Source: Schlegelella aquatica
GTDB taxonomy: Bacteria; Pseudomonadota; Gammaproteobacteria; Burkholderiales; Burkholderiaceae_C
Direction of reading: 5' to 3'
Length of the DNA: 64,000 bases
Assembly: GCF_026013905.1 (NCBI RefSeq)
Contig: NZ_CP110257.1
Span: 3,209,501 to 3,273,500, forward strand
The stretch's first letter is position 1, and each line of letters begins with the position of its first letter. The position numbers and the translations under genes were made by a program. Below the pieces are notes generated by a model, which searched no databases, was not told the DNA's origin, and saw nothing but the letters and a program-made list of their open reading frames with translations. Below, piece after piece: positions 43,335-53,121 of this stretch.

Positions 43335-45242
43335 TCACGTCCCGATGACGCCCCCGTCCGCGCGGCGGACCACCACGGTGGACGAGCGCGGACGCCCTCC
43401 GTCGGGCCAGCGCGAGTAGCGCGTGGGGTCGGCCGGATCGCTGCGGTCCGAGGGGGACTCGCCGGGGTGCTGCACGTTCAGGAACATCGTGCGCAGGTCG
43501 GGCGTGAACGTGAGGCCGGTGATCTCGCAGTTCACCGGGCCGGTGAGGAAACGGCGCACCTCGCCCGTCGCGACGTCACAGGCCAGCAGCTGGTTGTTGC
43601 CGAAGCGCGCGAACTCTCCGCGGTGCAACTGCGAGGCGTGCGCGTCGGTCTGGATCCACAGCACCCCGCGGCTGTCGAAGGCGATGCCATCGGGACACGC
43701 GAAGAGGTCGCCCAGGATGTTGCCCCGCGCCTCGGGCCGCTCGTTGGCCGGGTCGCCGGCCAGCACGAGGTGGTCCCATGTGAACGAGGTGGCGTCGAAG
43801 TCGCCCGCCTCCTTCCAGCGGATGATGTGCCCCATCACGTTGCCGGCTCGCGGGTTGGCGGCGTCCACATCGGGGTGGCCGGGCTGCCCCCGACGCGAGT
43901 TGTTGGTGAGGGTGCAGTAGACCTCGCCGGAAAGCGGGTCGATCGCGAGCCACTCGGGGCGGTCCATCTTGGTCGCGCCGAGCAGGTCGGCCGCCTGGCG
44001 GGTCTTGATGAGCACCTCGCCCTGGTCGGCAAAGCCGTGGGCGGCCGTGAGTGGGCCGGTGCCGTGCAGGAGCGGCAACCAGCGGCCACGGCCATCGGCG
44101 TCGAAACGCGCCACATACAAGGTGCCGTGGTCCAGCAGCTCGCGATTGGCGCGCGCACCGCCGGGGCGGATGGGGTCGCGCGAGACGAACTTGTAGATGT
44201 ACTCGAAGCGGGCGTCCTCGCCGGAGTAGACGACCGCCCGCCCATCGCGGGTCACCGCCACCCACGCGCCCTCGTGCGCCGCCCGGCCGAGCGCGGTGCG
44301 CTTGACGGGCGTGGAGGTCGGATCCAGCGGGTCGATCTCGACGATCCAGCCGAAGCGGTTCGGCTCGTGGGGGTGCTTCTCGGCGTCGAACCGCTCGTCG
44401 TGCTCGTGCCAGCGGTACCAGCTGCCGGGGCGCAGCCCCCAGCGCCGCGCGTGCTCATCGGGCGTCTTTGGCCCGCTGAAGTACCCGATGAAATTCTCCT
44501 CGCCCGTGAGGTAGGTGCCCCAGGGCGTGCGCCCGCTCGCGCAGTTGTTCAACGTGCCCAGGACCCGCTCGCCCAGCGGGTCGGCGGCGGTGCGCATCAA
44601 CGGGTGGCCGGCTGCCGGGCCCGCGATCGCGATCGGGGTGTGCACGGTGATGCGGCGCGCGTACCGCGAGGGTCTCACCATCTGCCAGCGGCCGTCGGGC
44701 AGGCGCTCGACCTCGATCACCGACACGCCGTGGGCGGCCTGCGACTTGCGCACCTTCTCCGGCGTCCAGGGCTGCATGCCGTCCGGATGCAGCAGGCCGT
44801 CGTCGGTGTACTCGTGGTTCATCGCGAGCAGGCCGCGGCGACTGCCGTCGAGCGGGTAGTAGTGGATGCCGTCGTGGTGCATGCCCAGTTGCAGCGCCTG
44901 ATCCTCGGCGGTGTTGCTCGCATCGGGCTTGAAGGGCGGCATCTGCCCGGCGATGCCCACCGGCTCGCCCCACGAGGCGATGACCTGTGCGACGTAGCCG
45001 GGTGGCACCACGATGGTGTCGGCTCGCGAAGGCGGGACCGACTGAAAGCCCAAGGCCCCGCGCGTGGAGAACGCGCGTGGACCGGGGGCGCCGCAGGCGG
45101 CGAGCGCCGGGCCGAGCAACCCGGCCCCCAAGGCCGAGAGGCCGCCGCACAACCAACGCCGACGGCCCGCGTCGCTGAGGCTGTGAATGTCCGGGTTGGA
45201 GGACCGATTCGAGTCCTCCATCGTCGCGTGGTCCTTGGGCAT
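43335..45242 (-). CDS. phoX: PhoX-family (DUF839) secreted alkaline phosphatase
   Basis: 635 residues. A Tat-like signal lies after a 25-residue leader: GRRRWLCGGLSALGAGLLGPALAACG, whose C-terminal LAAC could also be a lipobox. The DUF839/PhoX body shows MHHDGIHYYPLDGSRRGLLAMNHEYTDD, CASGRTPWGTYLTGEENF, RFGWIVEIDP, EGAWVAVTRDGRAVVYSGEDARFEYIYKF, TNNSRRG and FACPDGIAFDSRGVLWIQTDAHASQ. PhoX enzymes are Ca/Fe-dependent phosphomonoesterases. The ATG at 45242 has GAGG 5 nt upstream; a GTG at 45248 overlaps the RBS. Confidence 0.92.
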   Translation of the reverse strand: MPKDHATMEDSNRSSNPDIHSLSDAGRRRWLCGGLSALGAGLLGPALAACGAPGPRAFSTRGALGFQSVPPSRADTIVVPPGYVAQVIASWGEPVGIAGQMPPFKPDASNTAEDQALQLGMHHDGIHYYPLDGSRRGLLAMNHEYTDDGLLHPDGMQPWTPEKVRKSQAAHGVSVIEVERLPDGRWQMVRPSRYARRITVHTPIAIAGPAAGHPLMRTAADPLGERVLGTLNNCASGRTPWGTYLTGEENFIGYFSGPKTPDEHARRWGLRPGSWYRWHEHDERFDAEKHPHEPNRFGWIVEIDPLDPTSTPVKRTALGRAAHEGAWVAVTRDGRAVVYSGEDARFEYIYKFVSRDPIRPGGARANRELLDHGTLYVARFDADGRGRWLPLLHGTGPLTAAHGFADQGEVLIKTRQAADLLGATKMDRPEWLAIDPLSGEVYCTLTNNSRRGQPGHPDVDAANPRAGNVMGHIIRWKEAGDFDATSFTWDHLVLAGDPANERPEARGNILGDLFACPDGIAFDSRGVLWIQTDAHASQLHRGEFARFGNNQLLACDVATGEVRRFLTGPVNCEITGLTFTPDLRTMFLNVQHPGESPSDRSDPADPTRYSRWPDGGRPRSSTVVVRRADGGVIGT

Positions 45243-45312
45243 GCTCACCTCGTCGGGGTCATGCCCGATTGTGACGCTGCGGGGCGCCCTCGCGGCAACG
45301 GTACGGCGCCCT

Positions 45313-45780
45313 TCAATGGCGGATCGCGCCCAGCACCTCGTCCACGCTGTGCGTCACGTCGGTCGAAGGAACGTCCGCGAAATCCCCGCGCAGGACTTTC
45401 AGCGCGTAGCGCTCGCGGTTGATCTCGTCGGCCGTGCGCACGCCGAGGCGACGCAGCAGCGGCAGCGGCGGGCACCAGCCTTGGATGGCATGCTGCAACA
45501 GGAAGGCCGCGACCACCGCGGGCAGCGCGAACCACTTGCGGTTGACCGTCGCGCCCAGCGTCATGCCGATCAGGCTGAACGAGGCCGCCGTCGCCTCCAA
45601 ACACCGCTCGATGTCCCACTCGCGGTCGAGTTCGGCCAGTCGCTCCTCGATGTACTGCGGCCCCTGCCGCGCGGCGTAGGCGATGTGGGCCTCCGTCATG
45701 CGGCGGATGCGTTCGTTCGCGCGGCTGGGGCTCGCTTCGCGCACGCGCTCGGCGGTGGGGGTCGGCAAGGTGTCGTCCAT
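45313..45780 (-). CDS. YgaP-type membrane-domain (DUF2892) protein
   Basis: 155 residues. The middle carries a DUF2892-like inner-membrane hairpin: RCLEATAASFSLIGMTLGATVNRKWFALPAVVAAFLLQHAIQGWCPPLPLLRRLGVRT, with the usual CPP...LRRLG end. YgaP couples this domain to a rhodanese; no rhodanese is present here. The N-terminal 50 residues are charged. It lies 78 nt downstream of the ABC permease gene on the same strand and may be part of that operon; sulfur metabolism would fit an SsuABC-type transporter but is inference. Confidence 0.8.
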   Translation of the reverse strand: MDDTLPTPTAERVREASPSRANERIRRMTEAHIAYAARQGPQYIEERLAELDREWDIERCLEATAASFSLIGMTLGATVNRKWFALPAVVAAFLLQHAIQGWCPPLPLLRRLGVRTADEINRERYALKVLRGDFADVPSTDVTHSVDEVLGAIRH

Positions 45781-45858
45781 GGGGGGCCTCCGTGCAGGGG
45801 TCATGCACGAAAAGGCAGCAACCCCCGTTCCCGAGGCGCGGCCGCCGCGCCCGCCTGT

Positions 45859-46686
45859 TCAGATCCTTTCGGTCTCGCCGCTGCGGGGCTGCCACTTCAT
45901 CAGGCGCCGCTCCACCTGGCCCACGGCGGCATCGAGCACGAGCGCGAACGCGGTGAGCACGAGGATGCCGGCCATCACGGTGTTGATGTCGAAGCTGCCC
46001 TCGGCCTGCAGGATGAGGTAGCCCACGCCTTGCGAGGAGCCGAGATACTCGCCCACCACCGCACCGACGAAGGCCAGGCCCACCGAGGTGTGCAGGGAGC
46101 TGAAGACCCAGCTCGTCGCGCTGGGCAGGTACACGTGGCGCAGCAGCTGTTTCTGACTCGCCCCGAGCATCCTCGCGTTGGCGAGCACCACCGGGCTCAC
46201 CTCCTTCACGCCCTGATACACGTTGAAGAACACGATGAAGAACGTGAGCGTGACCCCCAGGGCGACCTTGCTCGCCACGCCGAGGCCGAACCACACCGCG
46301 AAGATCGGCGCCAGGATCACGCGCGGCATCGAGTTCAGCGCCTTGATGTAGGGGTCGAGGATCGCGGCGGCCACCGGGCTCAACGCGAGCCACAGGCCCA
46401 TGACCAGGCCGAACACGGTGCCGATGCCGAAGGCCAGCAGCGTCTCCAGCAGCGTGATCCACAGGTGCACGTAGATGTCGGCCGCACCGAAGAACCAGTC
46501 CCAGATGCGGGCGAAGATCTTGAGCGGCTCGCCGAAGAAGAACGCGGCCTGCTGGTCGTTGTCGAAAAGCAATGGCGGGATGAGCCCGGGCTGGGTCATC
46601 ACGTGCCAGAACGCGAAGACGGCCACGAGCAGGCCGGCCTGCCACAGCCGCAGGTTGCGGGGGTTGGGTTTGATCGAGGACCACAT
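45859..46686 (-). CDS. ABC transporter permease, nitrate/sulfonate/taurine type
   Basis: 275 residues with about six helices. BPD-transport signature ALNSMPRVILAPIFAVWFGLGVASKVALG near residue 125-153 (the EAA-like coupling loop around RMLGASQKQLLRHVYLPSAT). Resembles SsuC/TauC/ThiX-type permeases. Partner ATPase and binding-protein genes are directly upstream on the same strand. Substrate may be a sulfonate, nitrate-like anion, pyrimidine or thiamine precursor; it cannot be assigned. The ATG at 46686 (MWSSIKPNPRNL) is preferred to an upstream start. Confidence 0.9.
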   Translation of the reverse strand: MWSSIKPNPRNLRLWQAGLLVAVFAFWHVMTQPGLIPPLLFDNDQQAAFFFGEPLKIFARIWDWFFGAADIYVHLWITLLETLLAFGIGTVFGLVMGLWLALSPVAAAILDPYIKALNSMPRVILAPIFAVWFGLGVASKVALGVTLTFFIVFFNVYQGVKEVSPVVLANARMLGASQKQLLRHVYLPSATSWVFSSLHTSVGLAFVGAVVGEYLGSSQGVGYLILQAEGSFDINTVMAGILVLTAFALVLDAAVGQVERRLMKWQPRSGETERI

Positions 46687-46776
46687 CGGTGTGCGGGGAA
46701 ACACGGTTCGTCGTTGCAACGGGGCCACGGGCCCGGGGGCGGCCCTTCGGATCGGCTCACCTCCCGAGGCTGTGGC

Positions 46777-47658
46777 TCACGCGGCGGCCAGCTGCTGCTT
46801 GTAGCCCTTGAGCACTTCCTCGCGCAGCACGGCCCAGATGGCCTGGTGCAGCTCGATGAAGCGGGGCGCCACCCGGACCTCGGCCACGTCGCGCGGGCGC
46901 TCCAGGTCGATCCGGAACTCGCCGATGGGCCGCGAGCCGGGGCCCGCGCTCATCACGACGACGCGGTCGCTCAGCGCGATCGCTTCGTCGAGGTCGTGCG
47001 TGATGAAGAGCACCGCCTTGCGGCCTGGGCCGCCGCTGGCGAGGTCGGGCCGCGGTCGGGCAGTGCCCGAGCTCCACAAGGCGAGCAACTCGTTCTCCAT
47101 CAGTTGGCGCGTCTGGATGTCCAGTGCCGAGAAGGGCTCGTCCATCAGGATGATGTCGGGGTCGAGGATCAAGGTCTGTGCCAGGCTGGCGCGCTTGCGC
47201 ATCCCACCGGACAGCTGGTGCGGGTAGCGGTCGCCGAAGCCGCCCAGGCCCACGCGTTTGAGCCATTCCTCGGCCTGCGAACAGGCCTCGGCCCGGGGCA
47301 CGCCCCGGAACTCGAGCCCCGCGGCGACGTTCTCGGCCGCCGTGCGCCAGGGCATCAGCGAGTCGCTCTGGAACATGTAGCCGGCGCGCCGGTTGATGCC
47401 GGCCAGCGGCTCGCCGAAGACGGCGACGCTGCCGGTGCTGGGCTGCAGCAGCCCGGCCGCGACGTTGAGCAAGGTGCTCTTGCCGCATCCGGTGGGCCCG
47501 ACGACCGAGACGAACTCGCCCGCCGCGAGGTCGAGCGTGACGTCGCGCACGGCCGTGTAACGCTTGCTCTTGTCTTCGCGGTCGACGAAGGTGCAGGTCA
47601 CGTCGCGCAAAGACAGAGCCGGAGCGCCGCCTTCGGGCGGCCGGGCGGCGGCGGCCAT
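46777..47658 (-). CDS. ABC transporter ATPase, nitrate/sulfonate/taurine type
   Basis: 293 residues. Walker A GPTGCGKSTLL near residue 56, Q-loop FQSDSLMPWR, signature LSGGMRKRASLAQ, Walker B IILMDEPFSALD, H-loop FITHDLDEA. An insertion SSGTARPRPDLASGGPGRK precedes the H-loop strand. The first 12 residues (MAAAARPPEGGA) are encoded by the last unit of an 80-bp repeat array. An in-frame ATG 81 nt upstream at 47739, also with GGAGGG before it, would add 27 residues that repeat this N-terminus. Either start is possible; the downstream one gives a normal length. Confidence 0.92.
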   Translation of the reverse strand: MAAAARPPEGGAPALSLRDVTCTFVDREDKSKRYTAVRDVTLDLAAGEFVSVVGPTGCGKSTLLNVAAGLLQPSTGSVAVFGEPLAGINRRAGYMFQSDSLMPWRTAAENVAAGLEFRGVPRAEACSQAEEWLKRVGLGGFGDRYPHQLSGGMRKRASLAQTLILDPDIILMDEPFSALDIQTRQLMENELLALWSSGTARPRPDLASGGPGRKAVLFITHDLDEAIALSDRVVVMSAGPGSRPIGEFRIDLERPRDVAEVRVAPRFIELHQAIWAVLREEVLKGYKQQLAAA

Positions 47659-47735
47659 GTCGGCCCTCCGGTCACTCTGTGACCACCTCCCCGAGGGAGG
47701 AAGAGCGCCGCCTTCGGGCGGCCGGGCGGCGGCGC

Positions 47736-47819
47736 TCATGACGACCCTCCGATCACTTCGTGATCACCTCCCCGCGGGAGGTGAGCGCCGCCTTCGGGCG
47801 GCCGGGCGGCGGCGCTCAT
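47736..47819 (-). CDS. Repeat-encoded 27-residue mini-ORF 3
   Basis: Third copy, with one Leu to Ser change near its end (TTG to TCG). GGAGGG precedes its ATG. Its TGA overlaps the ATG at 47739, which opens an 81-nt unit in frame with the ABC ATPase. Confidence 0.45.
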   Translation of the reverse strand: MSAAARPPEGGAHLPRGGDHEVIGGSS

Positions 47820-47899
47820 GACAACCCTCCGATCACTTCGTGATCACCTCCCCGCGGGAGGTGAGCGCCGCCTTCGGGCGGCCGGGCGGCGGCGCTCAT
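47816..47899 (-). CDS. Repeat-encoded 27-residue mini-ORF 2
   Basis: Identical peptide to mini-ORF 1. GGAGGG lies 5 nt upstream of its ATG within the preceding unit, and start and stop both overlap neighbours as ATGA. Confidence 0.45.
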   Translation of the reverse strand: MSAAARPPEGGAHLPRGGDHEVIGGLS

Positions 47900-47979
47900 G
47901 ACAACCCTCCGATCACTTCGTGATCACCTCCCCGCGGGAGGTGAGCGCCGCCTTCGGGCGGCCGGGCGGCGGCGCTCAT
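47896..47979 (-). CDS. Repeat-encoded 27-residue mini-ORF 1
   Basis: Starts at the ATG overlapping the binding-protein TGA (ATGA) and encodes MSAAARPPEGGA followed by HLPRGGDHEVIGGLS; its own TGA overlaps the ATG of the next unit. It has no SD of its own apart from the end of the binding-protein gene. Translation would be by coupling. Whether the peptide has a function, or only translation matters, is unknown. Confidence 0.45.
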   Translation of the reverse strand: MSAAARPPEGGAHLPRGGDHEVIGGLS

Positions 47980-49010
47980 CCCTTCGGATACTTTGCGTTC
48001 GCCTTCTTGACGAACTCGTTGGTGTAGACGGCCGCGAGATCGAGCTGGGCGTCCTTGAGGGATTCGTCGACGCTGGCGAGCGCGCGCAGGGCGGTGGCGG
48101 GCCCCTGCTCGGGGATCATGCCGTCCGGCGACAGGGCCCCCTTGCTCTTGAGGAACGCATCGATGTAGACCGCCCGGTCGCCGAGCAGGAAGCCTTCGGG
48201 CACGACCTTGATGATCTCGCCCGGGCCGGCGCGCTGGATCCACTTGTCGGCGCGCACGATGGCATTGGTCAGCGCCTGGACGGTGTGGGGGTGCCGGTCG
48301 ACGAAGGTCTGCGGCGCATAGAGGCAGGCCGCGGGCATCGGCCCGCCGAACACGCGGTCGGCCTCGGCGACGATGCGCGTGTCGGTGACGATCTGGATGT
48401 CCCCCGCGCGCTCGAGGATGGTGATGACCGGGTCGAGGTGCGAGAGCGCGTCGATCTGGCCCTGGCGGATCGCCGCGATGGCCGCGTTGGTGGCCCCCAC
48501 GCCGATGAAGCTCACGTCGGTGGGCTTGAGGCCCGCCTTGGCGAGCACGAAGTTCGCCATGATGTTGGTCGACGAGCCGGGAGCGGTCACGCCGATCTTC
48601 CGCCCCTTGAGATCGGCCAGGGACTTGAAGTTGGGCATCGTGCGCTTGTTGACCGCGAGCACGATCTGGGGCGCGCGTCCCTGCAGCACGAACGCGCGCA
48701 TGCGCTGGCCCTTGGCCTGCATGTTGACCGTGTGCTCGAAGGCGCCCGAGACCACGTCCGCACTGCCACCCACCACGGCGCGCAGGGCCTGCGAGCCCCC
48801 GGCGAAGTCCACCACCTGCGCCTCGAGCCCCTCGTCCTTGAAGTAGCCCAAGCTCTCGGCCACCGTGAGCGGCAGGTAGTACAGCAGGTTCTTGCCCCCT
48901 ACCGCGATCGTGACCTTCGGTTTCTCGATCGCCTGGGCGCGTACCAGGGCCGGCAGGCCGAGCGTCGCGCCGCCAGCCAGTCCGGCGGCGAGCAGCGTGC
49001 GTCGTTTCAT
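47976..49010 (-). CDS. ABC transporter substrate-binding protein, NitT/TauT (SsuA-like) type
   Basis: 344 residues. Signal peptide MKRRTLLAAGLAGGATLGLPALVRAQA (RR-containing, ~26 residues). The mature NMT1/SsuA-like PBP2 fold shows YYLPLTVAESLGYFKDEGLEAQVVDFAGGSQALRAVVGGSADVVSGAFEH and FKSLADLKGRKIGVTAPGSSTNIMANFVLAKAGLKPTDV. Such proteins bind aliphatic sulfonates, taurine, nitrate or pyrimidines. It is first in a leftward operon, followed by the repeat array, the ATPase and the permease. Its TGA overlaps the first repeat ATG. Confidence 0.92.
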   Translation of the reverse strand: MKRRTLLAAGLAGGATLGLPALVRAQAIEKPKVTIAVGGKNLLYYLPLTVAESLGYFKDEGLEAQVVDFAGGSQALRAVVGGSADVVSGAFEHTVNMQAKGQRMRAFVLQGRAPQIVLAVNKRTMPNFKSLADLKGRKIGVTAPGSSTNIMANFVLAKAGLKPTDVSFIGVGATNAAIAAIRQGQIDALSHLDPVITILERAGDIQIVTDTRIVAEADRVFGGPMPAACLYAPQTFVDRHPHTVQALTNAIVRADKWIQRAGPGEIIKVVPEGFLLGDRAVYIDAFLKSKGALSPDGMIPEQGPATALRALASVDESLKDAQLDLAAVYTNEFVKKANAKYPKG

Positions 49011-49125
49011 CGGGTGTCTCCTTCTTGGGCGTTCTCGTCGACAGTCGAATGAGCCACTCTAGCCACCGCTCGGGTGCCGGGCTTTCGGGACTTGCCCTGA
49101 GCCGTGCCCCTGGCGTGCGGCGCTC

Positions 49126-49180
49126 GCGCAACTCGTGCGCAACTCGCGCACAACCTGGCGCACAACTCACGCACAATCGC
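49126..49180 (+). repeat. Short tandem repeats (GCGCAACTC-like) upstream of the SDR remnant
   Basis: About five imperfect 11-12-nt units: GCGCAACTCGT, GCGCAACTCGC, GCACAACCTGG, GCACAACTCAC, GCACAATCGC. They end 4 nt before the ATG of the SDR remnant. Likely slippage-derived; function unknown. Confidence 0.75.
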
Positions 49181-49183
49181 CGC

Positions 49184-49396
49184 ATGACGACGCCCATCAC
49201 GCTCATCACCGGCGCGAGCCGCGGCATCGGCGCCGACACGGCGCGCCTTTGCGCTCGGCTCGGACACCGGGTGGTGGTCAACTACCACCGCGACGCACGG
49301 GCCGCCGAGCAAGTGGCCGAGGCGATCGTGTGGCTGCTGTCGCCGCAGGCGAGCTACACGACCGGCGCCTTGCTCGACGTGAGCGGCGGGCGCTGA
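49184..49396 (+). pseudogene. Short-chain dehydrogenase remnant with internal in-frame deletion
   Basis: 70 codons. Residues 1-43 are the start of an SDR Rossmann fold (ITLITGASRGIGADTARLCARLGHRVVVNYHRDARAAEQV, with TGASRGIG cofactor motif). They continue directly into an SDR C-terminus (AEAIVWLLSPQASYTTGALLDVSGGR). SDR enzymes are ~245 residues, so about 170 residues including the catalytic Ser-Tyr-Lys are missing. The join lies at a shared EQVAE-like sequence, consistent with recombination between short direct repeats. The frame is open, so a product may still be made, but not an active SDR. Confidence 0.85.
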
Positions 49397-49414
49397 GCGC
49401 TGCACGGTGGCCGC

Positions 49415-50047
49415 ATGGACCTCATCAAGCCCCTGATCGCGCTGCTGGCCATCGTCAATCCGGTCGGCGTGGTGCCGTTCTTCATCCACTTCACGCAGGG
49501 CTTCAGCCGCGAGCAGCGGCTGCGAACGATCCGCGTGGCCTCGTTCACCGCCTTCCTGGTGGTGGCGATCAGCGCCCTGGCGGGCCTGCGCATCATCGAG
49601 TTCTTCGGCATCTCGATCGCGTCGTTCCAGGTCGGCGGAGGGATGCTGCTGCTCATCAGCGCGCTGCAGATGCTGCAGGCCCAGCCAGCAGAAACGCGCA
49701 AGGAAGACGTGGCCGAAGGCGCCTCCAAGGCCGATGGCGGCGCGAGCATCGCGGTCGTGCCGCTCACCATCCCGCTGCTGACGGGGCCCGCGACGATCTC
49801 CACGATGGTGATCTACGCGCAGAAGACCCGTCACTGGTGGGAACTCGGCGTGCTGGTGGGCTACGGCGTGGTGATCGGCGTGGCGGCCTTCCTGGCCTTG
49901 TCGGCCGCGGGCCGCATCGCCCGCATGCTGGGGCAGACGGGCATCAACATCATGACCCGCCTCATGGGCCTGATCCTCGCGGCCCTGGCCGTCGAGATCA
50001 TGGCCGACGGGCTGGTCAAACTCTTTCCGGCGCTCGGGCAGGCCTGA
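49415..50047 (+). CDS. MarC-family integral membrane protein
   Basis: 210 residues with six hydrophobic helices. MarC/YchE-type start: [28 protein letters not shown], then [31 protein letters not shown] and [26 protein letters not shown]. The loop at residues ~90-110 ([18 protein letters not shown]) is hydrophilic. MarC proteins were once linked to multiple antibiotic resistance, later disputed; transport of small amino acids is proposed for some. It follows the SDR remnant by 18 nt and is followed by a hairpin. Confidence 0.93.
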   Translation: MDLIKPLIALLAIVNPVGVVPFFIHFTQGFSREQRLRTIRVASFTAFLVVAISALAGLRIIEFFGISIASFQVGGGMLLLISALQMLQAQPAETRKEDVAEGASKADGGASIAVVPLTIPLLTGPATISTMVIYAQKTRHWWELGVLVGYGVVIGVAAFLALSAAGRIARMLGQTGINIMTRLMGLILAALAVEIMADGLVKLFPALGQA

Positions 50048-50052
50048 AACAC

Positions 50053-50078
50053 CGAAGGGTGGCCAGTGCCACCCTTCG
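50053..50078. terminator. 11-bp hairpin between convergent marC and SPW gene
   Basis: CGAAGGGTGGC-CAGT-GCCACCCTTCG, a perfect 11-bp stem with a 4-nt loop, 5 nt after the marC stop. No T-tract; probably a bidirectional transcript-end structure. Confidence 0.65.
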
Positions 50079-50086
50079 TGCGGCCG

Positions 50087-50449
50087 TCAATGGGCTTCTC
50101 GGCGCCACCAGCCGCCCCACTCGGGATCGGTGGCGAGCGTCCACAACGCGAGCGCCGCGACCACGACGCCGGTGATCGTCGAGGCCAGCATCGCCTCACG
50201 CATCGCGGCAAAGCCGAGCACCCAGGGCGCCACGATCATCCACAGGCCCAGGACCAGCTCGGTCCATTCCTCCCAGGCGCGAGGCACCAGCATGGCGCCC
50301 AGCGCGGCCGCGATCAGCGCGGCACCCACGATCACCGCATTGGCCATCGGCGTCGTCTCGCTCTGGAAGCCCAAGGCCCAGGGCGAGAGCACCAGCCACA
50401 CACCCAGCACGGCGTTGACCGCGTCTTGCCAATGTTTGATTTGCACCAT
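50087..50449 (-). CDS. SPW-repeat membrane protein
   Basis: 120 residues with four hydrophobic helices in two halves, each with the SPW-type motif: [12 protein letters not shown] (residues ~17-28) and [12 protein letters not shown] (~70-81). [14 protein letters not shown] at the start is typical. Function of the family is unknown. Divergent from chrA with a 181-nt gap; convergent with marC. Confidence 0.9.
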   Translation of the reverse strand: MVQIKHWQDAVNAVLGVWLVLSPWALGFQSETTPMANAVIVGAALIAAALGAMLVPRAWEEWTELVLGLWMIVAPWVLGFAAMREAMLASTITGVVVAALALWTLATDPEWGGWWRREAH

Positions 50450-50630
50450 GTCGTCCTCCTCAGAGAAACGGCCCCCTGCGGCCGCGCACCAAGCCCCACC
50501 CTCTCGGGACCGGACATACGGGCGGGCGCGGCGGCGCGCAAGCGGCCCGCCGGCGGCGGCCTCCTCATTGGACTCGCCAGCGGTCGCCATGTTCCGTCTT
50601 CCGGGGCGCGGCTCGCGTATGCTGCGCGCC

Positions 50631-51986
50631 ATGCCGGACACACCCCCTGCCCCCACGCCGCGGCCAGCCCCCGCCGCCGTCAGCTTCGCCGAAGCCCTGC
50701 GCTTCTGGCTCAAGCTCGGTTTCATCAGTTTCGGCGGGCCGGCCGGGCAGATCGCAATCATGCACACCGAGCTGGTCGAGCGCCGCCGGTGGATCAGCGA
50801 GCAGCGCTTCCTGCATGCATTGAACTACTGCATGGTGCTGCCCGGCCCCGAGGCGCAGCAACTGGCCACCTACATCGGTTGGCTGCTGCACCGCACCTGG
50901 GGCGGCATTGTCGCGGGCGCCTTGTTCGTGCTGCCGTCGCTCGCCATCCTGATCGCGCTGTCGTGGGTGTACCTGCGCTTCGGTGACGTGCCGGTGGTGG
51001 CCGGGATTTTCTACGGCATCAAGCCGGCGGTCACGGCGCTGGTGCTGCACGCCGCCCATCGCATCGGCACGCGGGCGCTCAAGAACGGCTGGATGTGGGG
51101 CATCGCGGCCGCGGCTTTCGTCGCCATCTTCGCATTGGACGTGCCCTTCCCCGCCATCGTCATCGCAGCCGGCCTCATCGGGCACTTCGGCGCGCAGCGG
51201 GCGCCTGGGGTCTTCGCACTCGGCGGCGGGCATGGCGCGGCGGGGCCGAGCGCCGGGCCGGCCCTCATCGACGACGACACCCCGCCGCCGCCGCACGCCC
51301 GCTTCACCCGGGCCCGCCTGCTGCGCGTGCTGGCGGTGGGCCTGGGGCTGTGGGGCGCGGCGATGCTCGCGCTGGTCGCCACGCAAGGCTGGCAGTCCAC
51401 GCTCGCGCAAATGGGGTGGTTCTTCACCAAGGCGGCGCTCGTCACCTTCGGCGGGGCCTATGCGGTCCTGCCCTACGTCTACCAGGGCGCGGTGGAGCAC
51501 CACCAGTGGCTGTCGGCCGCGCAGATGATCGACGGGCTGGCGCTGGGCGAAACGACGCCGGGGCCGCTCATCATGGTCGTGGCCTTCGTCGGCTTCGTCG
51601 GCGGCTGGCTGGCCGAGGTGGCGGGGCCGGACCGCTTTTTCCTCGGCGGCACGCTGGCGGCCTGCGTCGTCACGTTCTTCACCTTCTTGCCGTCGTTCGT
51701 GTTCATCCTCGCGGGCGGCCCGCTGGTGGAGGCCACGCATGGCAAGTTGGGCTTCACCGCCCCGCTGTCGGCCATCACCGCGGCGGTGGTCGGCGTCATC
51801 GTCAATCTCGCGCTGTTCTTCGCCTACCACGTGCTGTGGCCCCAGGGCTTCGGCGGGCCGTTCGACGCCGTCTCGGCGCTCATCGCGGTGGCGGCGGCGG
51901 TCGCGCTGTTCCGCTTCAAGGTGGGGGTGATCCCGCTGTTGGCCGCATGCGCCTCGGTGGGCCTGGCGGCGAGGCTCGCGCTGTGA
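50631..51986 (+). CDS. chrA: ChrA, chromate efflux transporter (long form)
   Basis: 451 residues, two-domain CHR protein. The first CHR domain has [31 protein letters not shown] (residues ~22-52) and [22 protein letters not shown]. The second begins [24 protein letters not shown] (~270) with [20 protein letters not shown] Pro/Asp-rich cytoplasmic linker separates them. ChrA exports chromate from the cytoplasm using the membrane potential. The start at 50631 is preferred over ATGs at 50619 and 50590. No chrB regulator is adjacent. Confidence 0.93.
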   Translation: MPDTPPAPTPRPAPAAVSFAEALRFWLKLGFISFGGPAGQIAIMHTELVERRRWISEQRFLHALNYCMVLPGPEAQQLATYIGWLLHRTWGGIVAGALFVLPSLAILIALSWVYLRFGDVPVVAGIFYGIKPAVTALVLHAAHRIGTRALKNGWMWGIAAAAFVAIFALDVPFPAIVIAAGLIGHFGAQRAPGVFALGGGHGAAGPSAGPALIDDDTPPPPHARFTRARLLRVLAVGLGLWGAAMLALVATQGWQSTLAQMGWFFTKAALVTFGGAYAVLPYVYQGAVEHHQWLSAAQMIDGLALGETTPGPLIMVVAFVGFVGGWLAEVAGPDRFFLGGTLAACVVTFFTFLPSFVFILAGGPLVEATHGKLGFTAPLSAITAAVVGVIVNLALFFAYHVLWPQGFGGPFDAVSALIAVAAAVALFRFKVGVIPLLAACASVGLAARLAL

Positions 51987-52013
51987 CGCGCGCGCCGGCT
52001 GGGGCCTGGGGGT

Positions 52014-53120
<1,107 letters not shown>

Positions 53121-53121
53121 G

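Larger units (their letters stand above)
47621..47979 (-). repeat. Array of 80-bp repeats forming coupled 27-codon mini-ORFs
   Basis: Units begin at plus-strand 47621, 47701, 47781, 47861 and 47941 (last one partial, to 47979), exact 80-bp period. On the minus strand each unit reads ATGAGCGCC... and ends GGAGGGTTGTC just before the next ATG. Each contains stems GAGCGCCGCC/GGCGGCGCTC, CACCTCCC/GGGAGGTG and GATCAC-GAA-GTGATC. In the unit at 47621 the third stem is GGTCAC-TCT-GTGACC, a compensatory pair change. ATGs are at 47979, 47899, 47819, 47739 and 47658. Confidence 0.95.
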
